Origin: JAYOEY01 sp038120295
GTDB lineage: Bacteria > Pseudomonadota > Alphaproteobacteria > MPNO01 > UBA2964
DNA length: 64,000 nucleotides
Assembly (NCBI GenBank): GCA_038120295.1
Contig: JAYOLL010000008.1
Coordinates: forward strand, 1-64,000
Direction: 5' to 3'
Under the pieces are notes generated by a model. It searched no databases and was not told the origin of the DNA. It saw only the letters and a program-made list of their open reading frames with translations. A program made the translations under genes and the position numbers. Below, piece by piece: positions 7,417 through 16,920 of this stretch. Positions within the stretch are counted from its first letter, which is position 1; each line of letters begins with the position of its first letter.

Positions 7417-8640
7417 ATGGCGCAGATTGCCGTTTCTACCGCGCGCGACACCAGAATCATCGGGCTGGTCAGCTTCGGTCACATGCTCAGCCATTTCTAT
7501 TTTCTCGTCATTCCGCCCATCCTGATACTGCTTAAGGCCGATATCGAGGCAAGCTATCTGGGCTTCGGCGTCATCCTGGGAGCGTTTTCGCTGTCGAGCT
7601 TTATCCTCCAGACCCCCATCGGTTTTCTCGTCGATCGGATCGGCGCGGTAAAGCTTCTGGTCTGGGGGCTTCTGATCGAAACCGCTGCAATCGGGCTGAT
7701 GGGTTTCGCCGTTTCGTTCTGGCAGCTCCTCGTCCTCTATTCCATCGCGGGCATCGCCAACACGGTGTTTCACCCGGCCGATTACGCCATCCTTGCCGCG
7801 TCGATTGATCGCAGCCGCCTGGGCCGGGCCTTCAGCGTCCATCTGTTCAGCGGCAATCTTGGTTTTGCCATCACGCCCTTCACCATGCTCGCCCTGGCAG
7901 AACTCTGGGGATGGCGCGGCGCATTTCACGCCGTCGGGCTCATCGGTTTCGTTTTCGCCCTGTATCTCTGGAGCCAGCAAGCGGTGCTGCAGAATGCCAT
8001 GGAGTTCGGCGACGGGAAGAAAAAACAGGGCGACGGCGCGGACGGCGCCCCGGACGGGCTGAAACTGCTGTTTTCCTTCCCCGTCATGATGTGCCTGCTG
8101 TTCTTCGTTCTGCTGACTCTCGGCTTTACCGGAATAAAGGTCTATTTCGTCACTGCGGTCGATTTGCTCTACAACATGACCCTGACGACAGCGAACTACG
8201 CGCTCACCGGGTTTCTGACCGGCACGGCATTCGGCATCGTCGCCGGCGGTTTTCTGGCCGACCGGGTGGGCATCCGCCGCATGACCGCCTTCATTACGCT
8301 GGGCGGCGCAGCGGTTCTTATCGCCCTGATCGGCAGCGTCGCGCTGCCCGACCTCGCCATCTTTGCCGCCATCACCGCCTCCGGCTTCCTGCAGGGTCTG
8401 CTTCTGCCCACACGGGACCTGCTGATCCGCGACGTGACGCCGGAAGGATCGATGGGCAAGGTGATGGGATTCCTCTCGAGCGGGCTGATGGGCGCATCCT
8501 TCGCGGTGCCGATCCTGTTCGGCTGGATGCTGGATAACGCGTACACGCAGGAGATCTTCTGGTTCGCCGCGGTGTTTATCGCCGCTGCCATGTTCTGCTT
8601 CGTCACAACGCAGGACGGCGGCGGGAAAAAACCGGCATGA
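7417..8640 (+). CDS. MFS transporter (fosmidomycin-resistance-like subgroup)
   Basis: A 407-residue major facilitator with about 12 hydrophobic segments. The first helix carries GHMLSHFYFLVIPP, and the loop 2-3 signature reads GFLVDRIGAVKLL. It resembles the two tandem MFS proteins at 41344 and 42587, all sharing a H-M-x-S-H-x-Y helix-1 motif, so the three form a paralogous set. The stop overlaps the start of the following binding-protein gene (ATGA at 8637-8640), implying the two are made together. It may carry an organic acid or aromatic acid given the surrounding catabolic genes, but the substrate is not known. Confidence 0.88.
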   Translation: MAQIAVSTARDTRIIGLVSFGHMLSHFYFLVIPPILILLKADIEASYLGFGVILGAFSLSSFILQTPIGFLVDRIGAVKLLVWGLLIETAAIGLMGFAVSFWQLLVLYSIAGIANTVFHPADYAILAASIDRSRLGRAFSVHLFSGNLGFAITPFTMLALAELWGWRGAFHAVGLIGFVFALYLWSQQAVLQNAMEFGDGKKKQGDGADGAPDGLKLLFSFPVMMCLLFFVLLTLGFTGIKVYFVTAVDLLYNMTLTTANYALTGFLTGTAFGIVAGGFLADRVGIRRMTAFITLGGAAVLIALIGSVALPDLAIFAAITASGFLQGLLLPTRDLLIRDVTPEGSMGKVMGFLSSGLMGASFAVPILFGWMLDNAYTQEIFWFAAVFIAAAMFCFVTTQDGGGKKPA

Positions 8641-9995
8641 GGCGAATTCCCCCGGCAGCCATCGTGCTTGCGGCGCTTGCCTTCCCCCCCGCCGCGAACC
8701 AGGCCGCCGCAAACGATGTCGCTTCTTTCTATGGCGGTAGGACCGTCACCATCTATGTCGGCTACAACGCGGGGGGCGGGTATGACCGCTATTCCCGCAC
8801 ACTGGCGCGCCATATCGGCCGCCATATTCCGGGCAATCCGGCAGTCACCGTCGAGAACCGACCCGGCGCAGGCAGTCTCAAGCTCGCCAATCGCCTCTTT
8901 GCCGAGGAAAACCAGGACGGGACGTCGATCGGCACTATCGGGCGCGCCGCGCCGACAGAACCGCTGTTCGGCAACAGTCAGGCAAAGTTCGATCCGAGGC
9001 GGTTCCAGTGGCTGGGATCGATGAACAACGAGGTGCCGGTCTGCGTCGCCTGGCATACCGCGCCGATCTATTTCTGGGCCGACCTCAAATCGCGCGGTGC
9101 TCTGATGGGCGGCACCGGCGCCGGCTCCGACACCGACCTGTTCCCGACCGTGCTCAATAATGTGCTGGGCACAAAGATCAAGCTGGTCACCGGGTTTCCC
9201 ACCGGGTTCGACATCAATCTGGCGATGGAACAGGGCGTTATCGAAGGGCGCTGCGGCTGGTCCTGGTCGTCAATCCGCGCCACACGCAAAAATCTGGTGT
9301 CGGAAAAAAAGATCCGCATTCTGCTGCAGCTCGCCGTAGCCCGTCATAAGGACCTTCCCGACGTGCCCGTAGCCGCCGAGTTCGCCGCGACCCGCAAGGA
9401 CAGGGAAACGCTCAACCTGTTTCTGTCACGCCAGCTCTGGGCGCGCCCCTATCTGGTCGGACCGAATGTGCCGAAGATCCGGGCGGACGCGCTGCGCGCT
9501 GCGTTCGAGAAAACCATGGCAGACAGTGCGTTTCGGGAAGATTCCGGGCGTCAGTGGCTTCAGACCGGCCTGGTCGACGCCGCAACGATCCGGAATCAGC
9601 TGGAGACGCTCTACGCATACCCGCTCGATGTCGTTTCGGCGGCGGTCCGGGCCCGCATCGACCGCTCCAGGACGCAGATTTTCAAGGCGATCATCAAGGT
9701 CGATACGGACCGGGGCGAAATCGCGACGCTGGCGCGCGGCAACCGCGTCCTGACCTGGAAATCCGTCGCCCCCACCCTCGCTGCCGACAAGGGCGACTAT
9801 CCGAAAAAGAGCGGCACGTTGCGGATCGCCGCCGGCCGGACGCGGATCATGATCGACGGCCAGAGCGCCGACCCTTCGGCGCTGAAAACCGGGATGAAAT
9901 GCAGCTTCACCTACGAGGCGACGCTCGCCAAGAAGATCGAATGCGTCCCCTCCGGGTTCAACCTGCTGGATTTACCAGACATCCTCGGGCGGTGA
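8637..9995 (+). CDS. TctC/Bug-like periplasmic binding protein with C-terminal extension
   Basis: 452 residues starting with a Sec signal peptide (about 1-26, ending near NQAAAND). Residues 30-340 look like a Bug/TctC solute receptor of the tripartite tricarboxylate transporter type: YVGYNAGGGYDRYSR, NRPGAGSLKLANRLF, MGGTGAGSDTDLFPTVLNN. TctC proteins are usually near 320 residues. Here about 110 extra residues follow (after ARIDRSRTQIFKAI), apparently a beta-rich module ending GMKCSFTYEATLAKKIECVP. No tctA or tctB gene is nearby; instead it is translationally coupled to an MFS carrier. It may deliver a carboxylate to that carrier or act in sensing. Confidence 0.8.
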   Translation: MRRIPPAAIVLAALAFPPAANQAAANDVASFYGGRTVTIYVGYNAGGGYDRYSRTLARHIGRHIPGNPAVTVENRPGAGSLKLANRLFAEENQDGTSIGTIGRAAPTEPLFGNSQAKFDPRRFQWLGSMNNEVPVCVAWHTAPIYFWADLKSRGALMGGTGAGSDTDLFPTVLNNVLGTKIKLVTGFPTGFDINLAMEQGVIEGRCGWSWSSIRATRKNLVSEKKIRILLQLAVARHKDLPDVPVAAEFAATRKDRETLNLFLSRQLWARPYLVGPNVPKIRADALRAAFEKTMADSAFREDSGRQWLQTGLVDAATIRNQLETLYAYPLDVVSAAVRARIDRSRTQIFKAIIKVDTDRGEIATLARGNRVLTWKSVAPTLAADKGDYPKKSGTLRIAAGRTRIMIDGQSADPSALKTGMKCSFTYEATLAKKIECVPSGFNLLDLPDILGR

Positions 9996-10568
9996 ATAAA
10001 GCTCCATCCCGGGCACGGGATCGGACGGCGGAAGCTTGACCGTCTTCTGGAACAGCATGTGCATGAACAGGAAGAGCGGCTTCGCCTTCATCACCACGAC
10101 GGCGAGATCTTCCTCGTCGGACGCGTTGAAATGCTGGTGCACGCAGGACGCCTCGACCAGCAGCATGTCGCCGGCCTCGAACTCGATCCGCTCGCCATCG
10201 TGAATGTCGTACCCCTTGCCGCGCAGCACGTAGAACGTCGCCGTGTTCATATGCCCGTGATTCTGGGCGTAGCCGCCCGGCGCGAACACATGCATGTGGG
10301 TCTCGATCGACTGCGCGATCTGCCCGTTGGCGGGGTTGATGGCGTGCTTGCCGTAGGCCTGCGGCCCGCCCTTCCATTTCATGTCGGCAGTCGAGACGAC
10401 GCGCGGCTGCTCGTAGAGCCCGCTCTGCATCTCTCCGTAGGTGCCTTCGAGCGCGCGCACGAAAGTGCGTTTCTTGACCCAGCGATCCCACACGACCTCG
10501 GGCTGGTTGTGCCCCATCCCGGGGTCCTTGTCCTTGGTTTCTTCAACCGCGCTGGTGCCTTCGGCCAT
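9972..10568 (-). CDS. cupin domain-containing protein
   Basis: 198 residues with one cupin barrel. The metal-site motif begins at HMHVFAPGGYAQNHGHMNTATFYVLRG, and the second motif is GDMLLVEASCVHQHFNAS. ATG at 10568 was chosen because ggagt lies 8 bases upstream; the open frame continues to 10715 without a ribosome-binding site. Its 3' end overlaps the convergent TctC-like gene by 24 bases. Cupins of this sort include dioxygenases related to gentisate dioxygenase as well as non-enzymatic binding proteins. The setting suggests a role in aromatic acid catabolism, but function is unassigned. Confidence 0.8.
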   Translation of the reverse strand: MAEGTSAVEETKDKDPGMGHNQPEVVWDRWVKKRTFVRALEGTYGEMQSGLYEQPRVVSTADMKWKGGPQAYGKHAINPANGQIAQSIETHMHVFAPGGYAQNHGHMNTATFYVLRGKGYDIHDGERIEFEAGDMLLVEASCVHQHFNASDEEDLAVVVMKAKPLFLFMHMLFQKTVKLPPSDPVPGMELYSPPEDVW

Positions 10569-10701
10569 CACAAACACTCCTTTAACGACAGATAAGCAGC
10601 CTAATCCAGCTGATCTAAAGAGCAAAGCGCGAACTCTCCAGGCTTCCGGGTTGCACGGCCAAAACGTGGAAGTTAGGGTCCGGCTTCCCAACGGAGACCC
10701 C

Positions 10702-11685
10702 ATGCCTGATTCCATTCCCGAGCGCCTTGCCGCATTTTACGATCTTGAGCCCGCTCTGGAGGATTTTGGCGAGGCCGTGATCGCCGGCCTGTCGCAGCCG
10801 CAAAAGACGCTGCCCTGCAAGTTCTTCTACGATGAGGCCGGCTCAAAGATTTTCGACGCGATCTGCGACCTGCCGGAATACTACCCGACCCGCACGGAAA
10901 CCGCGCTGATGGAGGCGACAGCCGCAGAAATGGCGGACCTGTTCGGGCCCGCCTGCCACGTCATCGAATTCGGCAGCGGCTCTAGCGTGAAAATCCGCAT
11001 CCTTCTGGACGCGCTGGAGACGCCCGCCGCCTACACCGCGCTCGATATCTCGCGCGATCACCTGATTGCAGCCTGCCAGTCGGTCGCCGCCGATTATCCC
11101 GACCTGCCGGTCAACGCCGTCTGCGCCGATTTCACGCGGCCGTTCGACCTCCCAGCCGGTCCCACGAACGCGTCGCGCACCCTCGGCTTCTTTCCCGGCT
11201 CGTCGATCGGCAATTTCACGCGGCCGGAAGCGGCGGAATTCCTGCTCTCGGCGCGGCAAATTCTCACAGGCCCGGAGCCCGGCTTCCTGATCGGCGTCGA
11301 TCTCCGCAAGGACGCCTCAATCCTCGAGCCCGCCTACAACGATGCGGCAGGCGTAACGGCCGATTTCAATCTCAACCTGCTGGTCCGCGCGAACCGGGAG
11401 CTGGGCTCGGATTTCGATCTCGACGGGTTCCGCCACCATGCCTTGTACAACGAGGCGGAAGGCCGCATTGAAATGCACCTGATCAGCCTCCGCGCGCAGG
11501 ATGTGACCGTGAACGGGCGAACGTTCCATCTCAGGGCCGACGAGACGATCCATACCGAAAATTCCCACAAATACGCGCCGGAAGAGTTCGCCGAGCTGGC
11601 AGAAAGCGCCGGTTATACCCCGGAACGGCTCTGGATCGACGAGAACCGCCTGTTCAGTATCCATTACCTCACGGTCGACCGCTGA
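10702..11685 (+). CDS. egtD: L-histidine N-alpha-methyltransferase
   Basis: A 327-residue EgtD family SAM-dependent methyltransferase, making hercynine (N-alpha-trimethylhistidine), the first step of ergothioneine synthesis. Visible signatures are LPCKFFYDEAGSKIFDAICDLPEYYPTRTE at the N-terminus, EFGSGSSVKIRILLDAL (SAM site), LGFFPGSSIGNF, and IHTENSHKY near the C-terminus. The ATG at 10702 follows ggaga. The length is normal for EgtD. The usual partner egtB (sulfoxide synthase) is not in this window; the next genes encode a DsbA-like protein and an unrelated methyltransferase. Confidence 0.93.
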   Translation: MPDSIPERLAAFYDLEPALEDFGEAVIAGLSQPQKTLPCKFFYDEAGSKIFDAICDLPEYYPTRTETALMEATAAEMADLFGPACHVIEFGSGSSVKIRILLDALETPAAYTALDISRDHLIAACQSVAADYPDLPVNAVCADFTRPFDLPAGPTNASRTLGFFPGSSIGNFTRPEAAEFLLSARQILTGPEPGFLIGVDLRKDASILEPAYNDAAGVTADFNLNLLVRANRELGSDFDLDGFRHHALYNEAEGRIEMHLISLRAQDVTVNGRTFHLRADETIHTENSHKYAPEEFAELAESAGYTPERLWIDENRLFSIHYLTVDR

Positions 11686-11727
11686 TCCGTGCTATACTGA
11701 CGGTCAGTTCACCTGTTCCCGTCGCGA

Positions 11728-12393
11728 ATGCTCATAGAAATCATCGCCGACACGATCTGTCCCTGGTGCTATATCGGCAAGCAGCGCCTGAAAAAGGCGA
11801 TGGCGATGCGCCCCGCCCTGGATTTCGAGCTACGCTGGCGCCCGTTCCAGCTTAACCCCACCATGCCTCTGGGCGGGATCGAGCGGGATACCTACCTGAT
11901 GACCCGGTTCGGTACGCTGGACCGCGCCGAACGGGCCCAGGACCGACTCCGCAAGGCTGGACGAGAAGACGGGCTTTCCTTCCGGTTCGATCGCATCCGG
12001 CGCATCCCGAACACGGTCGCCGCACACCGGCTTTTGCGCCATTCGGAACCGTACGGATTGCAGGAGGCCCTGGTAGACGCGCTTTACGACGCCTATTTCT
12101 CTGCCGGTCAGGACACCGGCGAAATCGAGGCCCTCGCCGATATCGCCGCTAACATCGGGCTGGACCGCGACGAAGCTGCAACCTTTCTTGACGGCATTGG
12201 ACACCGGGCGGAAATTCTCGCCGAGGACGAACAGGTCCGCCAGTCCGGAATCACTGGCGTTCCGTGTTTCGTTATCGAGGACGAATTCGCGGTTTCCGGC
12301 GCGCAGGCCCCCGAAGTGTTCGTCCAGATTTTCGACCTCGCCCGACAGAACGAGGGAGAACCGCCAGCCTTGCGTAAAGCGGCCGCCGAATAA
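11728..12393 (+). CDS. DsbA family (FrnE-like) thiol oxidoreductase
   Basis: 221 residues, thioredoxin fold with a helical insertion, of the DsbA/FrnE/2-hydroxychromene-2-carboxylate isomerase group. The redox motif C11-P-W-C14 sits directly after the first strand (IEIIADTICPWCYIG), the cis-proline loop is visible as SGITGVPCFVIED, and the C-terminus resembles FrnE. There is no signal peptide, so it is cytoplasmic and unlikely to be a classical DsbA. FrnE-like proteins act in cytosolic disulfide exchange or polyketide pathways. It lies 42 bases after egtD and may be co-transcribed with it. Confidence 0.9.
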   Translation: MLIEIIADTICPWCYIGKQRLKKAMAMRPALDFELRWRPFQLNPTMPLGGIERDTYLMTRFGTLDRAERAQDRLRKAGREDGLSFRFDRIRRIPNTVAAHRLLRHSEPYGLQEALVDALYDAYFSAGQDTGEIEALADIAANIGLDRDEAATFLDGIGHRAEILAEDEQVRQSGITGVPCFVIEDEFAVSGAQAPEVFVQIFDLARQNEGEPPALRKAAAE

Positions 12394-12433
12394 CTGTTAT
12401 TCAATAGCCTGGAAACCCTTTCGGATAATTCGA

Positions 12434-13054
12434 ATGAATACGACTCGTAGCCAGCTCGACGCCACTCTCCGGTTCTACGATGCGGTTGCCGACCGTTTCT
12501 GGGAAGGCACGCATGATCACGACGTCACCCAGAACTACGCCGCCCTGCTGAACGCGCTGGACAACCGGGACGGGATGCGGATTCTCGATTTCGGATGCGG
12601 ACCGGGACGCGACCTGATCTGGTTCCGCGATCACGGGCATGATGTTATCGGGCTCGACGGATCAGCCGCCTTCGTGGAAGACGCGCGTAACCGTACCGGC
12701 TGCGAGGTCTGGCACCAGGATTTTCTCGCTCTTGAGCTTCCGCCAGCCCATTTCGATGGGGTATTCGCCAACGCGAGCCTGCTTCACGTACCGATGGACG
12801 ACATTTTGCAGGTATTGGCCAGGATTTTCGCTAGCCTGAAGGCGGGGGGCGTTCTTTTTGCCTCGAATCCGCGCGGAAACGACGAAGAAGCCTTCGATGG
12901 GCAACGGTTCCGCTCAAAATGGCGGGACGAAACCTGGCTGGAGCTCGTCCCGAAGGCCGGATTCGAACCCGTCGACCATTACTGGCGTCCATCCGGCCTG
13001 CCGCGTGACCAACAACCCTGGTTTGCCACAGTCTGGCGGAAACCCGCCGACTAG
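12434..13054 (+). CDS. class I SAM-dependent methyltransferase
   Basis: 206 residues with a Rossmann-type methyltransferase fold. Motif I is ILDFGCGPGRDLIWF, the acidic residue after strand 2 is in VIGLDGSAAF, and motif IV is GVFANASLLHVP. The substrate is unknown. The ATG at 12434 is favoured over the open upstream frame, which overlaps the DsbA-like gene completely. The stop shares a ctag (13051-13054) with the stop of the convergent mfd gene, so the two coding regions meet without any spacer. Confidence 0.85.
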   Translation: MNTTRSQLDATLRFYDAVADRFWEGTHDHDVTQNYAALLNALDNRDGMRILDFGCGPGRDLIWFRDHGHDVIGLDGSAAFVEDARNRTGCEVWHQDFLALELPPAHFDGVFANASLLHVPMDDILQVLARIFASLKAGGVLFASNPRGNDEEAFDGQRFRSKWRDETWLELVPKAGFEPVDHYWRPSGLPRDQQPWFATVWRKPAD

Positions 13055-16000
13055 CCCGCGGCCATCTCCGCCAGTTTGGCCACCAGCTGTCGCGATCCGC
13101 GGAGCCGCGTTCCGGCATGGCCCCATTCGCGTCTTATGACCAGTCGATGGTCCGGACGCACCGAGGCCTGGCCCGACTGCGCCTGGATGAACTGCACCAG
13201 CGCCACGGGATCGGCAAATTCGTCGTTGTGGAAGCGGATCACGGCGCCCTTCGGCCCGGCATCCAGCGTTTCCACGCCTGCATGTCGGCAGAGCTGCTTG
13301 ATGGCGATGACCTGCAACAGGTTCTCCACCTCGTCCGGCACAGGGCCGAACCGGTCGATCAGCTCGGCGGCGAATGCTTCAACCTCTCCCGCTTCCTCCA
13401 GCGCCGCCAGACGTCGGTATAGTCCCAGCCGCGCGTCGAGATCGGTGACATAGCTCTCCGGGATCAGAACGGGCGTACCGATATTGATCTGCGGGCTCCA
13501 ATCCTGCCCCGCGACGCTCATACCGCGCGCCTCGGCGACCGCTTCCTCCAGCATGTGCTGATACAGCTCGACGCCGACCTCGCGGATATGGCCGGACTGC
13601 TCATCGCCGAGCAGGTTCCCGGCGCCGCGAATATCGAGATCGTGGCTTGCCAGGGTGAAACCGGCGCCGAGCGCATCCAGCGACTGCATGACTTCCAGCC
13701 GGCGCACCGCGGCATCCGTCATCTTCCCGTCAGCGGGCAGCGTCAGGTAGCAATAGCCGCGCTGTTTCGACCGCCCGATACGCCCGCGAAGCTGGTAGAG
13801 CTGCGCCAGCCCCAGCATGTCGGCCCGATGAACGATCAGCGTGTTGGCGGACGGGATATCGAGCCCCGATTCGACAATCTGGGTCGACAGCAACAGATCC
13901 ACCGCCCCGTCATAGAACCGGTTCATGACGTCTTCGAGCGCGGTCGGCGTCATCTGTCCATGCGCAACGGCGATCCGTACATCCGGCACTAGCTCGCGCA
14001 GCGTCGCCTCGACCTCCTCCAGATGCTGAATGCGGGGACATACATAGAAAATCTGCCCGCCGCGGAACCGTTCGCGCTGGATCGCCTCGCGGATAATGAC
14101 GGAATCGAACGGGGTGACGAAGGTCCGTACCGCCAGCCGGTCGACCGGCGGAGTGGCGATGATCGACATTTCCTTCACGCCCGTCAGCGCCATCTGCAAC
14201 GTCCGGGGAATCGGCGTCGCGGTAAGCGTCAGCACGTGAACATCGGTGCGCAGTTTTTTCAGCCGCTCCTTGTGCGCCACGCCGAAATGCTGCTCCTCGT
14301 CGATAATCAGAAGCGCCAGATCCTTGAATTCTATGGATTTTCCCAACAGCGCGTGGGTGCCGATGGCGATATCGACCTGCCCGTCGGCGATTCCCTTGCG
14401 GGTTTTCGCCTGTTCCTTCGCGCTCACCATGCGGGAAAGCTGCCCGATCCGGACCGGAAAACCCTGGAACCGCGCCTTGAAGGTCGCGAAATGCTGGCGG
14501 CACAACAGCGTGGTCGGCGCGACAACCGCGACCTGTCCCCCTTCCATCACCGTCGCGAACGCCGCGCGAAGCGCGATCTCGGTCTTGCCGAACCCGACAT
14601 CGCCGCACACCAGCCGGTCCATCGGGCGGCCCGCCGACAGGCTGTTCAGCACGTCCTCGATGGCGCCCTGCTGGTCTGCTGTTTCCTGATACGGAAAGCG
14701 AGCGCAGAACTCCTCGTAAGGGCTTGAATGGGCGTTGATTTTCCGCGCAGGTGCAAGCGCCCTCTGGGCTGCGATTCGGATCAGCTCTTCGGCCATCTCC
14801 TGAAGACGCTTCTTCAGCCGCGATTTACGCGACTGCCAGGCTGCCCCGCCCAACCGGTCGAGACTTGCCGCCGTATCAGCCGAGCCGTAGCGCGACAGCA
14901 CCTCGACGCTCTCCACCGGCACGAACAGCCGGTCGCCGCCGTCATAGGTCAGGCGCAGGCAATCGTGCGGCGCGTCGCCGGCAGTGATCGTTTCCAGCCC
15001 TTCGAAACGCCCGATCCCGTGCTCGACATGGACCACGTAATCGCCCGGCGACAGTTCGCTGGCATTACTGATGAAGGCCTCAGCCTGCCGCCGGCGCGGG
15101 CGCGACTGCACCATCCGCTCGCCGAGAATGTCCTGCTCGGTGATGAGAGTGAATCCGTCGAGCGTAAATCCGTGTTCCAGCCCGAGGACGAACAACCCGA
15201 CCGTCCGGTCCGGCAGGGCCAGGAAATCCGCCCAGGTCGAGACCCGCTCTGCCGTCGAAAGTCCGTGCTCGCGCAGCAACGTGGACAGCCTCTCCGCACT
15301 GCCTGCGCTATAGCCGGCGATGGCGACCCGGTTTCCGCGCTCGAATGACCGACCCACCGCGCCGACAACGGCATCGAATACGCTGTCCGACCGGTCTTCG
15401 CCCTTGTCACCGGTCGCCGCAAGCCGGGCGGCGGCGAATTCCTGTCCGCGCCGTCCGCCGCAATCCAGAACTGTCGCGTTTTCCGCTTCAGGCGCCGCAG
15501 CGAAGGGGGAAAACCATCCATTCGGTATCGTATGGATGGCGGAATTCCAGTCTTCTTCGGTCAGATAAAGCCTGTCCGGCGGAAGCGGGTTATAGACCGC
15601 CTCGCCTCCATCGCCCGACTTGCGGGCATCGGCGAAACTTTTCCGGGCATCATAGAAATCGGCGATGGTCTCAAGCCGCGCCGTAACTGCATCGCCGCCG
15701 TGATGATCGATTGTCACCGGCGCGTCCGGGAGATAGTCAAACAGCGTTTCCATCCGCCCGTACAGCAAGGGCAACCAGTGTTCGACGCCTGCGACCCGTT
15801 GACGCTCGGACACGGCCTCATAGACCGGATCGCCGCTGCCCCCGCCGAACAGCGCGCGGTAGCCCTCGCGAAATCTCTGAACCCCGGCCTCATCCAGTGT
15901 CAGTTCGGAGACAGGTTCGAGCGCCATCTCCCTGCACTCGTCCTCGCTCAGCTGGGTCGCCGGGTCGAAATAGCGCAGCTTCTCGATCTCGTCGCCGAAC

Positions 16001-16563
16001 AGGTCGAGCCGTACCGGGCGGTCGGATGCCGGCGGAAAGATATCGACGATCCCGCCGCGAAACGCGTATTCACCGGGCTCGCGCACCGTTCCCGTGCGCC
16101 CGAACCCACGCGCCTCCAGATAGGTCGCAAGCTCGTCCAGCGCAACGCGCACGCCGGGTTTGAGGGAAAGGGTGGTACCGCCGACCGCATCGCGCGGCGG
16201 CACCCGTTGCAGCACAGCATTTACCGTTGTGAGGACCAGGGTGGGCCCTTCGATACCCGCTTTGAGCCTCATCAGGGCATGCATCCGGTCGCCCAGCACG
16301 TCTGCATTGGGCGATACCCGGTCGTAAGGCAGGCAGTCCCATGCCGGAAAAGGGATTATTTCCATTTCCGGGACGATGACGGAAAGCACGCCGCGCAACT
16401 GCTCCAGCCGCCGGTCGTCGCTGGCGACATGCAGGTGCGGCCCTCCCCCTGCAGAACCTGTCATGGAAACCAGTTCGGCCAGAGCCAGCGCATCGACGCC
16501 GTCGGGAATGCCACCGAGCAGGGTTCTGCACGAAGCCTTGAGAGGATTATCTTTGAAAATCAA
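13051..16563 (-). CDS. mfd: transcription-repair coupling factor
   Basis: A 1170-residue Mfd, which removes stalled RNA polymerase and recruits UvrA to transcribed-strand lesions. The order is the UvrB-homology region, the polymerase-interacting domain (around GDYVVHVEHGIGRFEGL), and the RecG-like translocase with Walker A GDVGFGKTE near residue 650 and DEEQ near 755. A TATPIPRTLQMALTG segment, GRIGRSKQRGYCYL and a C-terminal autoinhibitory domain follow. The start is TTG at 16563, overlapping the TGA of sdhE; an in-frame TAA just upstream leaves no ATG alternative near the conserved N-terminus. A weak start coupled to sdhE may keep Mfd levels low. Confidence 0.96.
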   Translation of the reverse strand: MIFKDNPLKASCRTLLGGIPDGVDALALAELVSMTGSAGGGPHLHVASDDRRLEQLRGVLSVIVPEMEIIPFPAWDCLPYDRVSPNADVLGDRMHALMRLKAGIEGPTLVLTTVNAVLQRVPPRDAVGGTTLSLKPGVRVALDELATYLEARGFGRTGTVREPGEYAFRGGIVDIFPPASDRPVRLDLFGDEIEKLRYFDPATQLSEDECREMALEPVSELTLDEAGVQRFREGYRALFGGGSGDPVYEAVSERQRVAGVEHWLPLLYGRMETLFDYLPDAPVTIDHHGGDAVTARLETIADFYDARKSFADARKSGDGGEAVYNPLPPDRLYLTEEDWNSAIHTIPNGWFSPFAAAPEAENATVLDCGGRRGQEFAAARLAATGDKGEDRSDSVFDAVVGAVGRSFERGNRVAIAGYSAGSAERLSTLLREHGLSTAERVSTWADFLALPDRTVGLFVLGLEHGFTLDGFTLITEQDILGERMVQSRPRRRQAEAFISNASELSPGDYVVHVEHGIGRFEGLETITAGDAPHDCLRLTYDGGDRLFVPVESVEVLSRYGSADTAASLDRLGGAAWQSRKSRLKKRLQEMAEELIRIAAQRALAPARKINAHSSPYEEFCARFPYQETADQQGAIEDVLNSLSAGRPMDRLVCGDVGFGKTEIALRAAFATVMEGGQVAVVAPTTLLCRQHFATFKARFQGFPVRIGQLSRMVSAKEQAKTRKGIADGQVDIAIGTHALLGKSIEFKDLALLIIDEEQHFGVAHKERLKKLRTDVHVLTLTATPIPRTLQMALTGVKEMSIIATPPVDRLAVRTFVTPFDSVIIREAIQRERFRGGQIFYVCPRIQHLEEVEATLRELVPDVRIAVAHGQMTPTALEDVMNRFYDGAVDLLLSTQIVESGLDIPSANTLIVHRADMLGLAQLYQLRGRIGRSKQRGYCYLTLPADGKMTDAAVRRLEVMQSLDALGAGFTLASHDLDIRGAGNLLGDEQSGHIREVGVELYQHMLEEAVAEARGMSVAGQDWSPQINIGTPVLIPESYVTDLDARLGLYRRLAALEEAGEVEAFAAELIDRFGPVPDEVENLLQVIAIKQLCRHAGVETLDAGPKGAVIRFHNDEFADPVALVQFIQAQSGQASVRPDHRLVIRREWGHAGTRLRGSRQLVAKLAEMAAG

Positions 16564-16835
16564 TTGTCTGACAGCGTTTTCTTAAAATCGATCAGAAGGT
16601 CGAAAAGGGCATGGCGATGAACCTCCGGTGGCGGTTCAGCCCCTCCAACCCAGATCATCAGGTCGGGATCGGGCTCCAGCAGCAGAGCCTCGAAACGGTC
16701 GAGATCCACCCTTTCCATATCCGCGAGATAGCGGTCCGCGAAACCGCCCAGCACCATATCGGCCTCCTTGGTGCCCCGGCGCTGACTCAGGTAATTCAGC
16801 CGCCGGCGTCTGGTCTCAAGATCCTGTTCGGTCAT
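16560..16835 (-). CDS. sdhE: succinate dehydrogenase assembly factor (SdhE family)
   Basis: A 91-residue SdhE/Sdh5-type protein that promotes covalent FAD attachment to succinate dehydrogenase. The family motif R-G-T-K-E-A-D is present (YLSQRRGTKEADMVLGGFAD), followed by the acidic segment LLLEPDPDLMIWV. ATG at 16835 is used; an in-frame TTG four codons upstream (16847) is possible. The position, co-directional with mfd and divergent from recG, is common in alphaproteobacteria. Its stop overlaps the mfd TTG start, so the two are one transcript. Confidence 0.92.
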   Translation of the reverse strand: MTEQDLETRRRRLNYLSQRRGTKEADMVLGGFADRYLADMERVDLDRFEALLLEPDPDLMIWVGGAEPPPEVHRHALFDLLIDFKKTLSDN

Positions 16836-16920
16836 GATGGATTGCAACTCGCCCGCTCTCGCCTAGGATATAGGCCTGTCGCCGCTGCTTGTCAGCCATT
16901 CCGAACAATTCGGCGAGTTC

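Noticed and set aside
7183..8712. 509-residue minus-strand open frame spanning the first gap and the MFS gene
   Set aside because: Charged low-complexity translation passing through N bases; shadow of a clear MFS gene.
1..10568. Genomic island inserted at tRNA-Ser
   Set aside because: No integrase, no repeat of the tRNA 3' end found within the window; only a catabolic gene block follows.
10441..10701. Longer EgtD starting at 10441
   Set aside because: The extra residues overlap the cupin gene and lack a ribosome-binding site; the 10702 start gives the normal length.
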